A stretch of 64,000 nucleotides of DNA from Plotosus lineatus (GCA_024760905.1 CM045733.1:38522501-38586500), one strand, 5' to 3'. Numbered from the stretch's first letter, positions 9,971 to 28,287 are shown. The notes: generated by a model not told the origin, from the sequence alone. Translations and numbers: made by a program.

Positions 9971-12900
9971 TAGTGTTTTCCAACCACTGTGCCGCCAGCA
10001 CACGAGTGTTCCGTGAAATATCCGATGTGTCGTGGGAAATTATCTAATTTCACTTGATTGGTCTAAAATAATAATGCAGCCATGAGGTGGGGGGGCACTA
10101 ACCAGTGTCTCTCCCCCTCATGCCGGTCCCAAGCCCGGAGAAATGCAGAGGGTTGTGTCAGGAAGGGCATCCGACGTAAAACCAATGCCAATTACTTAAA
10201 ATGCAAATCAAAAGTATTACCTCATACCGGATCGGTCGAGGTCTGGTTAACAACGACCGCCATCAGTGCTGTCAATCAACAGGGTGCTGATGGAAATTGG
10301 ACTACTGTTGGTCAAGACGTCAAGAAGGGAGAGGTGGGAGGCGTGGTCCGTAGGGCAGAGAGAGAAGAGGAAAGGCATGAGTCTAGGACTGAGAGTGGGG
10401 ACGTTGAATGTTGGAACTATGCACAGAAAAGGTAGAGAGCTGGTTGACATGATGCAGAGGAGGAAGGTGGACATACTGTGTGTTCAGGAGACCAGGTGGA
10501 AAGGTAGCAAAGCTAAAAGCTTAGGAGCAGGGTTTAAGCTATTTTATCACGGTGTGGATGGGAAGAGAAATGGAGTCGGAGTCATCTTGAAGGAGGAGTT
10601 TGTCAGGAATGTTCTAAAAGTGAAAAGAGTGTCAGACAGAGTGATGAGTCTCAAGTTAGAAATTGAAGGTGTAATGCCTCAATGTTGTTAGTGCTTATGC
10701 CCCACAGGCAGGATGTGAGCTAGAAGAGAAGGAGAGATTCTGCGTGACTTAGATGAAGTGATGCAGAGTACCCCAGAGGTGAAAGAGTGGTCATAGGTGC
10801 AGACTTCAATGGACATGTTGGGGCAGGAAACAGAGGGGACGAGGAAGTGATGGGCAGGTTTGGTATCCAGGACAGGAACGCAGAAGGACAGATGTTGATA
10901 GATTTTGCAAAAAGGATGGAAATGGCTGTGGTGAATACTTTCTTGAGAAGAAACAGGAGCATAGGGTGACTTATGAAAGCGGAGGTAGGCGCACAGGTAG
11001 ACTACATCTTGTGTAGGCGATGTAATTGGAAGGAAGTCAGTGACTGCAAAGCCATCGTGGGTGAGAGTGTTGCCAAACAGCATAGGATGGTGGTGTGCAG
11101 GATGACTCTGATGGTGAGAAAGGTGAAAAGGCAAAGGCAGAGCAGAAGACAAGGTGGTGGAAGCTGAAAAAGGAAGAGTGTCGTGTTGTCTTCAAAGAGG
11201 AGTTGAAACAGGCTTTGGGTGGCCAGGAAGGGCTTCCAAAATGACTGGACAACCACAGCAAATGTGATCAGGGACACAGGTAGGAGAGTACTTGGTGTGT
11301 CCTCTGGAAGGAAAGTAGATAAGGAGACTTGGTGGTGGAATGAGGAAGTGCAGGAGGTGTACAAAGGAAGAGGTTAGCCAAGAAGAAGTGGGACATTGAG
11401 AGGATCAAGAGAGTAAACAGGAGTACAGGGAGACACAGCATAAGGCGAAAGTAGCAGTATGGCTAAGGCCAAACAGAGGGCATATGATGACTTGTATGAT
11501 AGGTTGGATAGTAAAGAGGGAGAAAATGATCTATACAGGTTGGCACAGCAGAGAAATAGAGATGGGAAGGACGTGGCAGCAAGTTAGATTGATAAAGGAC
11601 AGAGAGGGAACTCTATTGACTAATGACAAAAGTGTGCTGGGAAGATGGAAAGAGTACTTTGAAGAGCTGATGAATGAGGAAAATGAGAGAGAAAAAGAGT
11701 AGAAGAGGTAAATCTATTGAGGAGCAGGATGTAGCAAAGATCAGTAAGGGTGAAGTGAGAAGGGCATTGAAGAGGATGAAGAATGGAAAGGCAGTTGGTC
11801 CTGATGATATACCTGTGGGAGGTATGGAAGTGTCTAGGAGAGGTAGCAGTAGATTTTCTGACAAGAACATTCAACACGGTACTAGAGAGTGAGCAGATGC
11901 TGAGGAGTGGAGGAGAAGTGTGCTGGTGCCCATTTTTTAAGAACAAGGGAGACGCGGCAGAGTTGCAGCATCTACAGAGGGATAAAGTTGATGAGCCATA
12001 CGATGAAGTTATGGGAAAGAATAGTGGAAGCTAGACTAAGGGCAGAGGTCAGCATTTGTGAACAACAGTTTGGTTTCATCAAGAAAGAGCACCACAGATG
12101 CAATGTTTGCCTTGAGGATGTTAATAGAGAAGTACAGAGAAGGTCAGAGGGAGCTACATTGTGCCTTTGTGGATCTGGAAAAGCATATGACAGGGTGCCA
12201 AGAGAAGAACTGTGGTATTACATGAGGAAGTCTGGAGTGGCAGAGAAGTATGTTAGAGTGGTGCAGGACATGTATGATAGATGTAAGACAGTGGTGAGGT
12301 GTGCTGTCGGTGTGACTGACAAATTCAAGGTGGAGGTGGGACTGCATCAAGGGTCAGCTCTGAGCCCCTTCTTGTTTGCTATGATGATGGACAGGCTGAC
12401 AGACGAGGTTAGACAAGAATCTCCATGGACTATGATGTTTGCAGATGACATCGTGATCTGTAGTGAGAGCAGAGAACAAGTGCAGGAAAATCTAGAGAGG
12501 TGGAGGTATGCCCCTGGAAAGGAGAGGAATGAAGGTTAGCCTCAGAAAATCAGAATACATGTGTGTGAATGAGAAGGACCCAGGAGGAACGGTGATGTTA
12601 CAGGGAGCAGAGATAACGAAGGTGGAGGATTTTAAGTACTTAGGCTCAACAATCCAGAGCAATGGAGAGTGTGGAAAAGAGGTGAAGAAGCGTGTGCAGG
12701 CAGGCTGGAATGGTTGGAGAAAAGTATCCGGTGTGATGTGCGATAGGAGAGTGTCAGCAAGAATGAAGGGAAAAGTGTACAAGATGGTGGTGAGGCCAGC
12801 GAGGAGATGAAAATGTTGAGGTTCTCCCTGGGAGTAACGAGGATGGATAGGATCAGAAATGAGTATATCAGAGGGACAGCCCACGTAAGATGTTTTGGAG

Positions 12901-13595
12901 ACAAAGTCAGAGAGGCTAGATTGAGATGGTTTGGACATGTACAGAGGAGGGATAGTGAGTATATTGGTAGTAGGATGCTGAGGTTGGAACTACCAGGCAG
13001 AAGGCCTCGAGGAAGACCGAAGAAGAGATTTATGGATGTGGTGAAGGAAGACATGAAGGTCGTTGGAGTCAGAAAAAAAGATGCGGAGGACAGGGTGAGG
13101 TGGAGGCGGATGATTTGCTGTGGCGACCCCTGAAGGGAGCAGCCGAAAGTAAAAGAAGAAGAAGAAGAGGTCTAAAATAATGTAATAAATAATCTTCGCC
13201 TGTAGGTGGCAGCAGGTAGTTAGTTGTTGACTGCCTTTTACTTTAAAACAAGTGGATTAGTGATGCATGGATGACGGCAGGTGGCGGTGATTAGCAAGAC
13301 ACAACGATGACTGTGATGGAAAAGTTTTTGAAAAGGAAAAATACCAACTCCGAACTGGACCCTGGACTAAATTCGGAACCGGATGAAGGACATAGTATGA
13401 GTGGAGGTCAAAAGAAAGTAAAGACAGTGAAGTCGAGCAAAGCCTCCAGCGCGAGGCAATACAACGGAAGCTATCCGTCATTTGAATTCCCGTTTACCGG
13501 AGATGAAACTCCACCGGTACTGGTGTGTGGTGAAAGAATATCCAACAGCGGTATCGTGCCAAGTAAGCTTTTCAAGCCTGACTGCCATAAAAACA

Positions 13596-13632
<37 letters not shown>

Positions 13633-14086
13633 GCGAGCCTGAGCCTGAGAGAGCCTGAGTGAGCCTGAGGAAGAGCTTGGTGTGCTTTTCTTCTATTCCT
13701 GTCAGATCAGCTCATCCACACAGGCCCAGGAGTCACATTGAGTGAGTAGAAATTAAAAAAAGAGAGAGAGATTTATTTGTGTTTATTTCATTCCTGTTAA
13801 TTGACGAGAATGACTTTAAATTGTTAATATAGACTCCAGAGATTCCATTTTTAACATTTTCAGATGGTGGTGCCTCAGTTTTTTTTTTTTCAAAGAAAAG
13901 TGTGCCTTGATTTTTTTCAAAAGGTTGAAAAACACTGACCTAGATGCATTATTTGCAAATAATTCATTAGTTTTCAAAAAAAAAAATTTTTTTTTTAAGA
14001 CAAATTAAGTGAAGATGGGTAATTTCCTATGGCACACCAGACAATATCTCACAGCACACTACTAGTGTTATGGTTGAAAAACACTG
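9971..14086 (+). mobile_element. hAT-superfamily transposon relic with nested RTE
   Basis: The left end TAGTGTTTTCCAACC pairs with the right end GGTTGAAAAACACTG finishing at 14086. A second copy of that right-end motif ends near 13936, so two hAT termini may be stacked. After removal of the RTE insertion, an ORF at 13307-13642 starts MTVMEKFLKRK and contains YNGSYPSFEFPFTGDETPP and LVCGERISNS, a worn BED-type zinc-finger region as in ZBED/SCAND3-like hAT transposases. No catalytic domain remains. I could not find a clean 8-bp target duplication. A GA/GC tract lies at 13593-13640. Confidence 0.7.
10073..13168 (+). mobile_element. RTE-clade LINE copy C, nearly full length
   Basis: About 3.1 kb, flanked by an exact 13-bp target duplication GGTCTAAAATAAT at 10060-10072 and 13169-13181. 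From the 5' end: a UTR with GTCAGGAAGGGCATCC; an APE endonuclease ([40 protein letters not shown]); a linker; RT ([22 protein letters not shown] region, [26 protein letters not shown]); and the C-terminal [20 protein letters not shown]. It ends with GTGGCGACCCC and a GAA tail. Many frameshifts make it inactive. It lies inside the hAT element. Confidence 0.95.
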
Positions 14087-14092
14087 CATTAG

Positions 14093-14272
14093 GCCATTGC
14101 AGGGCAGAAACACCCCTCATCACAGACAGCGAAAGACATGGCTGGCCTTTTGATTACCCAATTAGCTGCACTGGGGTATAGCAATGACATCCTGGTGATA
14201 GTGGGGCTTGAACCCTCAACCTTGGGATCATTAATCCAGTACCTTACCACTGGGCCACCACTGCCCCTGTTT
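14093..14272 (-). repeat. SINE family A, 5' part
   Basis: The reverse strand shows the tRNA-like head (CAGTGGTGGCCCAGTGGTAA) and the conserved middle up to about 14093. It abuts the right end of the hAT element. Nothing recognisable lies in 14273-14645. Confidence 0.75.
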
Positions 14273-14648
14273 CCACATCAGTCTCTCTTTATTCTACATG
14301 TAATATTCCATTATCAACATTAGGCATCACCCTTCTGCTGCCATGCGTGTGTCCCCAGATGGTTTGTGTTTTCAGAAGTCGAAGGCAAATCTAAAAACAT
14401 TTTCCAATCTTTCACTCCAGCAAGGAATCCATTTTACTTTCATTGGCACCAATATCCAATCTAACAGTTAGAGATCTTGTTTCCAAATCATGCAGTTCTA
14501 CTATCATGCACCGAATCACCTAATAATGCAACCTGCCAGATCCAATCCCCTCTAGACCATCTCCCATCATTGCCCTTTTATCAATCAACTGTTCCTCACT
14601 GAACAACTTCAAAGATTTCAAACACTATTCATTTAATGGAGAACTTAA

Positions 14649-14953
14649 TCATAATTACGGTCGTAGAGAGGCTGGCACCCATCTCCGCCAACTCTAGGCG
14701 AGGGCAGAGTACACCCTGGACAGCTCATCTTTCCAACACAGGGCAGAAACAGCTGATGGCTATGAAGCCTTCTCTTGACAAAAGTCAGCAATGGTTCTTT
14801 TACATGCCTCACACCACAGATAGTGAAAGACATGACCTGCCTTTGATAACCCAGTTAGCTGCATTCGGAGGGGGGACAGTTGTGACAACCATGGACAATG
14901 TGGCTTGAACCCCCAACCCTTGGATCGGTAATCCAGCACCTTACCACTGTGTG
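14649..14953 (-). repeat. SINE family A, nearly complete
   Basis: On the reverse strand the order is head, GTAAAAGAACCATTGC, GAGCTGTCCAGGGTGTAC and the CGACCGTAATTA end. The 370 bases to its right, before the Tc1 element, hold no gene. Confidence 0.8.
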
Positions 14954-15607
14954 GGGAAACCACTGACCTAACACTTAACTAATCTGTACTCAAAGTGGCA
15001 CATTCCACAGAGATTCTAATTACAGTCATGACTGAGAAGCACCGTATTGCTTAATCATCCAAATGACAGTGGTTTGACTCCTACCTGGAAGGTCGTCATA
15101 AGTGATGTGGAGGAGATCTACATTTTCTCCCCTTCACTGGTGTCATTTTTGTCCTCTTGATTCTTGAACTCTTGGTGAGGAAATATCTTCTCATAGCACT
15201 ATGATACAGATAACACCAAGTTCATCTTCTCTCCATCACATACTCTTGTATATATTCAAATGTTCTTTTAGACAGGAGCCTGTCAGCTGAAAATTGAACT
15301 TCTTTCACGTGATTTCATACCTACAGTTGTGTTAAAAATAATAGCAGTGTGTTTAAAAAAAGTGAATAAAGCACAAAATCATTGGGACCAGGACAGATTC
15401 TATTCCAAATCAAAACATGAAGAAAAATGTATCAAATTTGTTATTTCTTTGAGGAAATTGAAGAACAATGAATATTATCGTGAAAAAAAAATAGCAGTGT
15501 CTGCTTTCTTCATACAAACTCAAACATTCACTGTATAAACTGAAATTTTGTAAGATTCTGCTTTTCCTTTGAATCACTAAACTAATGTTCATTTTCTGTA
15601 ACAACTT

Positions 15608-15832
15608 AATCCTAATTAGGGTTGCGGGGAGGCTGGCGCCAATCCCAGCCGACTCCGGGTGAGGGCAGAGTACATCCTGGACAGCTCACCAGGCCATGTC
15701 AGGGCGGAAACACGCTGACCGCTTTGCAACTACTCTTGGCGAAAGTCAGCAATGGTTCTTTTACATGAACCTCACACCATAGACAGTGAGAGACATGGCC
15801 AGTATTTGATAACCCAGTTAGCTGCACTGAGG
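15608..15832 (-). repeat. SINE family A fragment inside Tc1
   Basis: The reverse strand holds the middle and 3' part of the family: GTAAAAGAACCATTGC and the GAGCTGTCCAGG core. The tRNA-like head is absent, cut off at about 15832 next to a foreign Tc1 end. Confidence 0.75.
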
Positions 15833-15837
15833 GCTGA

Positions 15838-16001
15838 AATAATGTTTAGTTGCCAAAATCATCAGTATTAAAACAATAAAAGGCTTGAACTACTTCAGTT
15901 GTGTGTAATGAATCTAAAATATATGAAAGTCTAATGTTTATCAGTACATTACAGAAAATAATGCACTTTATCACAATATACTAATTTTTTGAGAAGGACT
16001 A
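15838..16001. mobile_element. End fragment of a second Tc1 family
   Basis: Closely matches the right terminus of the element at 47152-48708: GCCAAAATCATCAGTATT, then AATGAATCTAAAATATATGA, then TTTATCACAATATACTAATT and the tip GAAGGACTAG. It has been inserted into or recombined with the first Tc1 element near its transposase C-terminus. Confidence 0.8.
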
Positions 16002-16508
16002 GTATATCCAGTGTTTCTGACAACTGCCGCATATCTGTGCTGCATGGAGTCAACCAACCTTCTGACACCTGTGAACAGGTTTTTCAGCCCAGGATGATCA
16101 GACTGTATTTCTCAGTTCTTGGTTTTGCCTCAGAAACTGCTGGCTGGCCCGCCTACATAACATCAATCTTGTTGATTTGGAACCAAGATGCTGCCCATGT
16201 ACTGCTGTGTTTGGGGTTGTTTTTTTTGTTGGAACACCCATTTCAAGGGGATTTCCTCTTCACATATTCTGATGTATTCAAACTGATCCATGATGCAATA
16301 AATAGGTATGAGAAACATCCCCATATCATGATGCTTGCGCGACCAGGCTTCACTGTCTTCATAGTGTACTGGGGCTTGAATTCAGTGTTTGTTGTTGTCT
16401 TCTGACAAACTGTCTGGCCACTAGACCCAAATACCAATCTACTTTCATCAGTTCACAGACTGTTCCACCGGTTCTCTTTAGGCCAGTCAATGTGCTCTTT
16501 GGCAAATA

Positions 16509-18195
16509 AATGATTTATACAGGTTGGCACAGCAGAGAAATCGAGATGGGAAGGACGTGCAGCAAGTTAGTGATTTAAGGACAGAGTGGGAAATGTATTG
16601 ACTGATGACAGAAGTGTGCTGGGAAGATGGAAAGAGTACTTTGAAGAGCTGATGAATGAGGAAAAAAGGAGAGAGAAAAAGACTGGAAGAGGTGATTGTT
16701 GAGGACCAGGAAGTAGCAAAGATTAGTAAGGGTGTAGTGAGGAGGGCATTGAAGAGGATGAAGAATGGAAAGGCAGTTGGTCCTGATGACATACCGGTGG
16801 AGGTATGGAAATGTCTAGGAGAGGTAGCAGTCGATTTTCAGACAAGAACATTCAACAAGGTCTTAGAGAATGAGAGGATGCCGGAGGAATGGAGAAGTGT
16901 GCTTGTGCCCATTTTTAAGAACAAGGGAGATGTGCAGAGTTCTGGCAACTACAGAGGGATAAAGTTGATGAGCCATACGATAAAGCTATGGGAAAAAATA
17001 GTGGAAGCTAGACTAAGGGCAGAGGCCAGCATTTGTGAACAACAGTTTGGTTTCATGCCAAGAAAGAGCACCACAGATGCAGTGTTTGCCTTGAGGATGT
17101 TAGAGAAGTACAGAGAAGGTCAGAAGGAGCTGCATTGTGCCTTTGTGGATCTGGAGAAAGCATATGACAGGGTGCTGAGAGAGGAACTGTGGTATTGCAT
17201 GAGGAAGTCTGGAGTGGCAGAGAAGTATGTTAGTGGTGCAGGACATGTATGAGAGATGTAAGACAGTGGTGAGGTGTGCTGTCGGTGTCACAGAAGAGTT
17301 CAAGGTGGAGGTGGGACTGCATCAAGGGTCAGCTCTGAGCCCCTTCTTGTTTGCTATGGTGATGGTGGACCAGCTGACAGATGAGGTTAGACAAGAATCT
17401 CCATGGACTATGATGCTTGCAGATGACATTGTGATCTGTAGTGAGAGCAGAGAACAAGTGCAGGAAAACCAAGAGAGGTGGAGGTATGCCCTGGAAAGGA
17501 GAGGAATGAAGGTTAGCCTCAGTAAAACAGAATACACGTGTGTGTTTGTGTGTGTGTGTGTGTGAACGACAAGGACCCAAGAGGAATGGTGAGGTTACAG
17601 GGAGTAGAGATGAAGAAAGTGGAGGATTTTAAGTACTTAGGCTCAACAATCCAGAGCAATGGAGAGTGTGGAAAAGAGGTGAAGCATGTGCAGGCAGGTT
17701 GGAATGGTTGGAGAAAAGTATCTGGTGTGATGTGCGATAGGAAGGTATCGGCAAGAATGAAAGGAAAAGTGTACAAGACAGTGATGAGGCCAGCGAAGTT
17801 GTATGGTTTAGAAACAGCGGCCCTGGGGAAAAGACAGGAGGCTGAGCTGGAGCTAGCAGAGATGAAAATGTTGAGGTTCTCTTTGGGAGTAACAAGGATG
17901 GATAGGATCAGGAATGAGTACATCAGAGGGACAGCCCATGTAAGATGTTTTGAAGTCAGAGAGGCTAGATTGAGATGGTTTGGACATGTACAGAGGAGGG
18001 ATAGTGAGTATATTGGTAGTAGGATGCTGAGGTTGGAACTACCAGGCAGAAGGTTGAGAGGAAGACCAAAGAGAAGATTTACGGATGTGGTGAAGGAGGA
18101 CATGAAGGTAGTTGGAGTAAGAGTAGAAGATACGGAAGATTGGGTGAGATGGAGGCGGATGGTTTGCTATGGCGACCCCCTGAAGGGAAAAGAAG
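16509..18195 (+). mobile_element. RTE-clade LINE copy D, 5'-truncated, with 20-bp target duplication
   Basis: Flanked by an exact 20-bp repeat at 16489-16508 and 18196-18215 that belongs to the Tc1 host sequence, so the insertion boundary is certain. Open reading continues for long stretches: 16656-17252 ([48 protein letters not shown]), then [15 protein letters not shown] with LADDIVIC in place of FADD, then 17538-18170 covering the C-terminal domain. A TG expansion at 17539-17564 interrupts the RT thumb. The 3' tail GGCGACCCCCTGAAGGG is present but short. Confidence 0.95.
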
Positions 18196-19059
18196 AATGT
18201 GCTCTTTGGCAAATAGTAATCTCTTCAGCATGTCTTTTTGTTTTTTTTCTTTTTCAACAGTGGGACTTTGCGGTAGCTGCTTGCCGATAGCACGGTTTCA
18301 CATGGGCGTCTTCTAATTGTAACAGGACTCACAAGTAACTTTAGACCTTCTTTGACTTTCTTGGAGCTGATGGTTGGCTGAGTCCTTACCATTTTGGCTC
18401 TTCTTTGATCCATTCGAATTGTAGTTTTTCGCTTTGCTCCATGTCTTTCAGTTTTTGGTTGCCATTTTAAAGCTTTTTTTTTTCCCCCTCACATTTTCTG
18501 CACTTCTTTGTTTTCCTCTCCAATTAACCTTTTAATCAAGGTACACTGTTCTTCTGAATAATGTCTGGAACGACCCATTTTTGTCAGAATTTCAGAGAAA
18601 TGTTTTGTAACCAGCATGTACATTTGCTGTTTTCCTTCCTTAAATAAGGACAATAATTGGTACCTGTTTTTCAAGAATGAATGACATCTAATTAAACTCC
18701 ATTCTGATATTTTGAACACGCCCCTTTCAATTAGTGATTCAAATACACAGAATCAGCAGCATGCATGTTATGTCTGTTGGATTCTATTACTCTACTACGC
18801 CTGCTAGTAAATTATCTGCCCTGTAGAAATATAATTTCTACCAAAAACACTGATTGATCAGGCTAGTGATGTCTATTATTATTTTGAACACAACTGTATG
18901 TCAGGATATTGTGACTTCTCTGTCAGTCACAACATGCAGTCTCACATGGACTATCAGCTGCTCTTGTCTTCTCATATTACTGATACTATGTCCGTGTTTA
19001 TTTCTTCTCCAAACAAGTCACTCAAGGCACTTGTTCGTTCATTCATCATTTTGAGACCA

Positions 19060-19330
19060 GACCAGAACCACTCCTGTCAGATCTGCACCTGACACTCTTA
19101 AACCTCTGTAACTTATTCAGAATACAGCTGCGTAGCCAGTTTTCAACAAGTTCCAAGTTCTCCATCACTACATGCTGTTCCTATAGCTACAGTATCAAAT
19201 TTAGAACATTGATGCACACTTACAAAACCAAAAAAAAAAGACCAGGAGCTTCATGTACAAAAACGTGGCCTATGTCCTTTCCCATGGCAAAGTCCAGGTG
19301 TATCAAAAGTGAAATAACAGTGCTTTACAT
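19060..19330 (+). mobile_element. Possible LINE 3' fragment (L2/Rex1-like C-terminus), doubtful
   Basis: Across two frames the translation shows QNTAA, PVFNKF, VPIATVSNLEH and HTYKTK. This resembles the end of L2/Rex1-type LINE proteins (consensus pattern QN-AAR...LHWLPV..R..FK.L...YK). A possible continuation lies at 20620-20838 beyond a Harbinger relic. It is too worn for a firm call. Confidence 0.4.
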
Positions 19331-19529
19331 CAACTTCATGGCTGGTGTGAGTATGTTTCTAGAGTTGTTCCTTTGGCGAGAAAGAGGTCATCCTGGAACA
19401 GTTGATCGTGTGAAAACAATTCATTCTCAAGAGTGATGTGACAAAAATGAACAATTAACAAAACTCCCGTTTCTGTAATTAGATAAGTGGATATTAAAGA
19501 ATACTCAAAGTGAAAATACAGTTAACAAT

Positions 19530-20600
19530 AATGGCTGCCTTAGCAGGATTAGAATACATTACGAATAATGTAGTGCAATAAGATTAGAGCAAGTATTCCG
19601 AGGCAGAGTGGATTTAGTGGCACATAACTAGCTCATCGGCCACTTTAGATTCCTGAGGGCAATCCTCCTGTGAGCTGTGGCCGGCCTTGGAGAAAGAATT
19701 GGCGAAGAGCCATGTGCTGCCAGTACTACTTACACAGGTGCTAACCACAATGGGGTTCCTAACAACAGGGGCATTCCAGAGGCAACTGGCTGAGCCTAGC
19801 CATGTGATCCAGGTATATCAAATTCAAATACAGTGGTACCTCAACTTACAAAATTAATCCGTTTCGTAACCTGGATTTTTTTGTAAGTTGAAAATTGTGA
19901 TTCGTTCCAAGGCCCCCAAAACTACCCACAAACGTTTTAAATTATAAAAGCATACCTTTTAAGGCCTCCTTCTGCTTCAATAGCGTAGCAATGGTAGATG
20001 GGATTGGCCAGATTCCTTTGCAATATCACTCAACCACATGCCACGAGCCCGCTTCTTCTTTTCATTCGCACTGAGAGTCACACGCACGCGCCCGTGCTGA
20101 CCATGTCTTCTTAGCGGAGTTACAATCTTACAAATGTTTATGCAAGGTTAAAAGCCTGCGCCAAAAAATAAAGTTGCAACAAGCACACTTGAAAAACTCA
20201 TGAAACAACAGTAACTCTGTCCTTTACACGAAAAGCATTATGGGTGCTCCATAATAGCCAATGGGAGGGAGCTGCGTCATCCCTCCTAGCTAGTGGGATG
20301 TTGGGAGATGTAGTCAATGGGAGAGCATCTCGTGCATTGTTTGAATTTTTTGAGATGGTGCTTTTGTATCCAGAGACACATTTTAGGAAAATGTTTTTTG
20401 TAACCTGGATTTTTCGTTTGTTGGAGCTTTCGTAAGTTGAGGTTCCACAGTAATGCACAATTTGCAGCGAGAGCCGGTTTCCCTAATGTAATCAGTGCTG
20501 TCAACTGCACATATATCGCTGTAAAAGCACCATTACAGCTTGATTTGGATGTTCAAAGCAAATGTAGATTCATACGTATGCAGATTCATACATCAGGATG
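19530..20600 (+). mobile_element. PIF/Harbinger transposase relic, split by a MITE
   Basis: The left part starts near 19530 (MAALAGLEYITNNVVQ) and contains QVLTTMGFLTTGAFQRQLAE, the N-terminal region typical of HARBI1-like proteins. The right part after 20452 reads QFAARAGFPNVISAVNCTYI then AVKAP, the region around the first catalytic D, which is N here where family members have D (GAIDCTH). The element between is a separate TA-flanked MITE. Stops are frequent. The domain assignment is from recognised motifs; the catalytic change is seen directly. Confidence 0.7.
19831..20450. mobile_element. pogo/Tigger-like non-autonomous element
   Basis: Left end CAGTGGTACCTCAACTTAC and right end GTAAGTTGAGGTTCCACAG form inverted repeats, with TA on each side (19829-19830 and 20451-20452). 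No transposase is present. The inner part carries a ZNF143-like site on the - strand (ACTACATCTCCCAACATCC, about 20299-20317). Confidence 0.7.
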
Positions 20601-20867
20601 TGATGGGTGTACATCATTTTTCAGGACGAATTAAATGAGTCTCCATACATGTGGCCTCAGGACCTCAAGGCAATGATCAGACCTGCCCTCTTCATGCTCC
20701 CTAAAGTTCTCTATTGCCACTCCATCTGTCCGAGTACAAGTGTATGGAATAAACTTCTGAATCAGAATCTTCAAATGATGACTAAAGTCCGATCTTCTGA
20801 CGCAATTACACCTCCAGTTCTTACATTGACCCTTCAGTGATGTCCGGGAACATAATGGGGGGGGGGG

Positions 20868-21747
20868 TAAAATACCTTATTTTCCAGGCCATAGGACGCA
20901 CCAGGTCACAAGGCACAATCAGTGAACGATGATTGAACGGTCTCTGTCCATACATAAGGCGCATCAGCGAAACAAGTCATAAGTTAAACTTGATTCAGCT
21001 CTCACAATAACTCTCATCATTGTTCAGCTGTAACACATTCACAATAACTCTCAACACTGTTCAGTTAATTCCGCTTCCACATATTCTTCATCTTCACTAT
21101 CTGAGTTTAACAGGTGCGCGAGTTGGACATAAAGCCCAGATGCCTCTAATTTTTATTATAACATTTTGTCTATTATTCGCTTGTGTATGGAGTCTGATCA
21201 ATAGAGACAGATTAAAGTCTTTCACCCCCTTAATGCAATGGTGTCATCACAGTAACAAACATGTTGGCGCTCATTTGCAGCATATTGTGTTCTACAGAAT
21301 GGAGGCCATTTACTCTTAAGGAGCTGTATCAATGTAACTGTAAATTCAAGCTTAATCTGAGGTCTCAAGAGACTTGCAGTAGTGAGACACAAGAAGCATC
21401 CTCGTACCAAGACAGGTGATCAGTAGAATTCTTCCGTTCTCGTGACGTAAACTTCTCTCAACCACTCATGTATTCCTTAGTGAATCACCCAACTACAATA
21501 GTCGGAAAGCGGTATTTGGACAAAGCCTGCATCCTTCTAACTTGCATGTTGATTCCAATATCTAGTGGTTAGAGTTCTTTGATTAATCCACCCAGAATGA
21601 TGGCAAGCGCTGAATTAGTTTGCTTCACTTGAGTTTTGACGATATCGGTGAGATGGGAGTCACACAGATCCATCCACTCATAAGGTGTACTGTCATTTTT
21701 CTTTATGATTAAAGGATTTTGAAGTGTGCCTTATGAAAAAAATGCAG
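20868..21747. mobile_element. Probable TIR element with 'AAGGCGCA' ends
   Basis: The left portion reads ATAGGACGCACCAGGTCA and ACATAAGGCGCATC. Near 21725 the opposite-facing GTGTGCCTTATGAAAAAAAT appears. This resembles widespread fish TIR elements with such ends. Boundaries are approximate, and there is no coding capacity. The stretch 21748-22400 to the right holds no recognisable gene. Confidence 0.4.
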
Positions 21748-22431
21748 TATTGTTGAATTTAGTCTCTTCCAAAAAAAAGGGGTGAACAGTAGGATGAGAA
21801 ACATTAAGGCAGCTCTCTTGAGTTGAATATCACTCCCTACCTTCTCAAACACCATTGTACAAAAAAAAAGCTTCCAAGCATCAGCTACTTCATAAATCAT
21901 GAGATCAGCATGAACTGAGCTTCTCAAAAAAAAGTCTTGCACACTGAGCAGATGAAAATGGGATTGTCCTGCACACACAAAAAAAATCACCACCTTGCAC
22001 TTTATGAAAGCAAAACAGCAATGAAATGGGGGCACAGGAATATTCTGATAAATATGCAACTCAAGCTGTGATGTTTTTACTGGATAAATTTAAAGACCAT
22101 ATCTATAAATTGAGATTGAGCTTGGTTGTCTAACTGTTAAACTGGTATTATCAAGACCTTGATGACTCTCCTTTCAGGATAATTTTTCATTCTCTTTCAG
22201 CTTCAGTAACAAACCACAGCTCTCACTCATACTTGTGTACAATACCTTAAAATTCAAACTAGGCACGACTGACCATTTCATCTTACACCAGATCAGCTGA
22301 TAGTGTATTCAGTAGTAGAAATTACAAACAGGACAAACACACTGCTGTTTTAAACTCTTACAGTAAAACTAATCACCACAGCACGCAAAAGGACTTTTAA
22401 TATAGTTTATTTTGCAAAAACGGCAAGTGTG

Positions 22432-28272
<5,841 letters not shown>

Positions 28273-28287
28273 TTTCGAGGCGAACGT

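Larger units (their letters stand above)
15324..18896 (-). mobile_element. Tc1-like transposon with three nested insertions
   Basis: Inverted ends CAGTTGTGTTAAAAATAAT (15324) and its complement (ending 18896) are flanked by TA on both sides, as expected for Tc1/mariner. The transposase is on the - strand. It starts near 18635 with MGRSRHYSEEQCTLIKRLIG (helix-turn-helix), continues with TQPTISSKKVKEGLKLLVSP (18225-18413), and resumes beyond the RTE with NTEFKPQYTMKTVKPGRASI and IWGCFS (16243-16437). The C-terminal end is near 16003. Nested inside are a SINE (15608), the end of another Tc1 family (15838) and an RTE (16509). It is inactive. Confidence 0.9.

Noticed and set aside
15838..16001. 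Independent MITE
   Set aside because: It equals the terminus of the Tc1 element at 47152-48708, so it is a fragment of that family.
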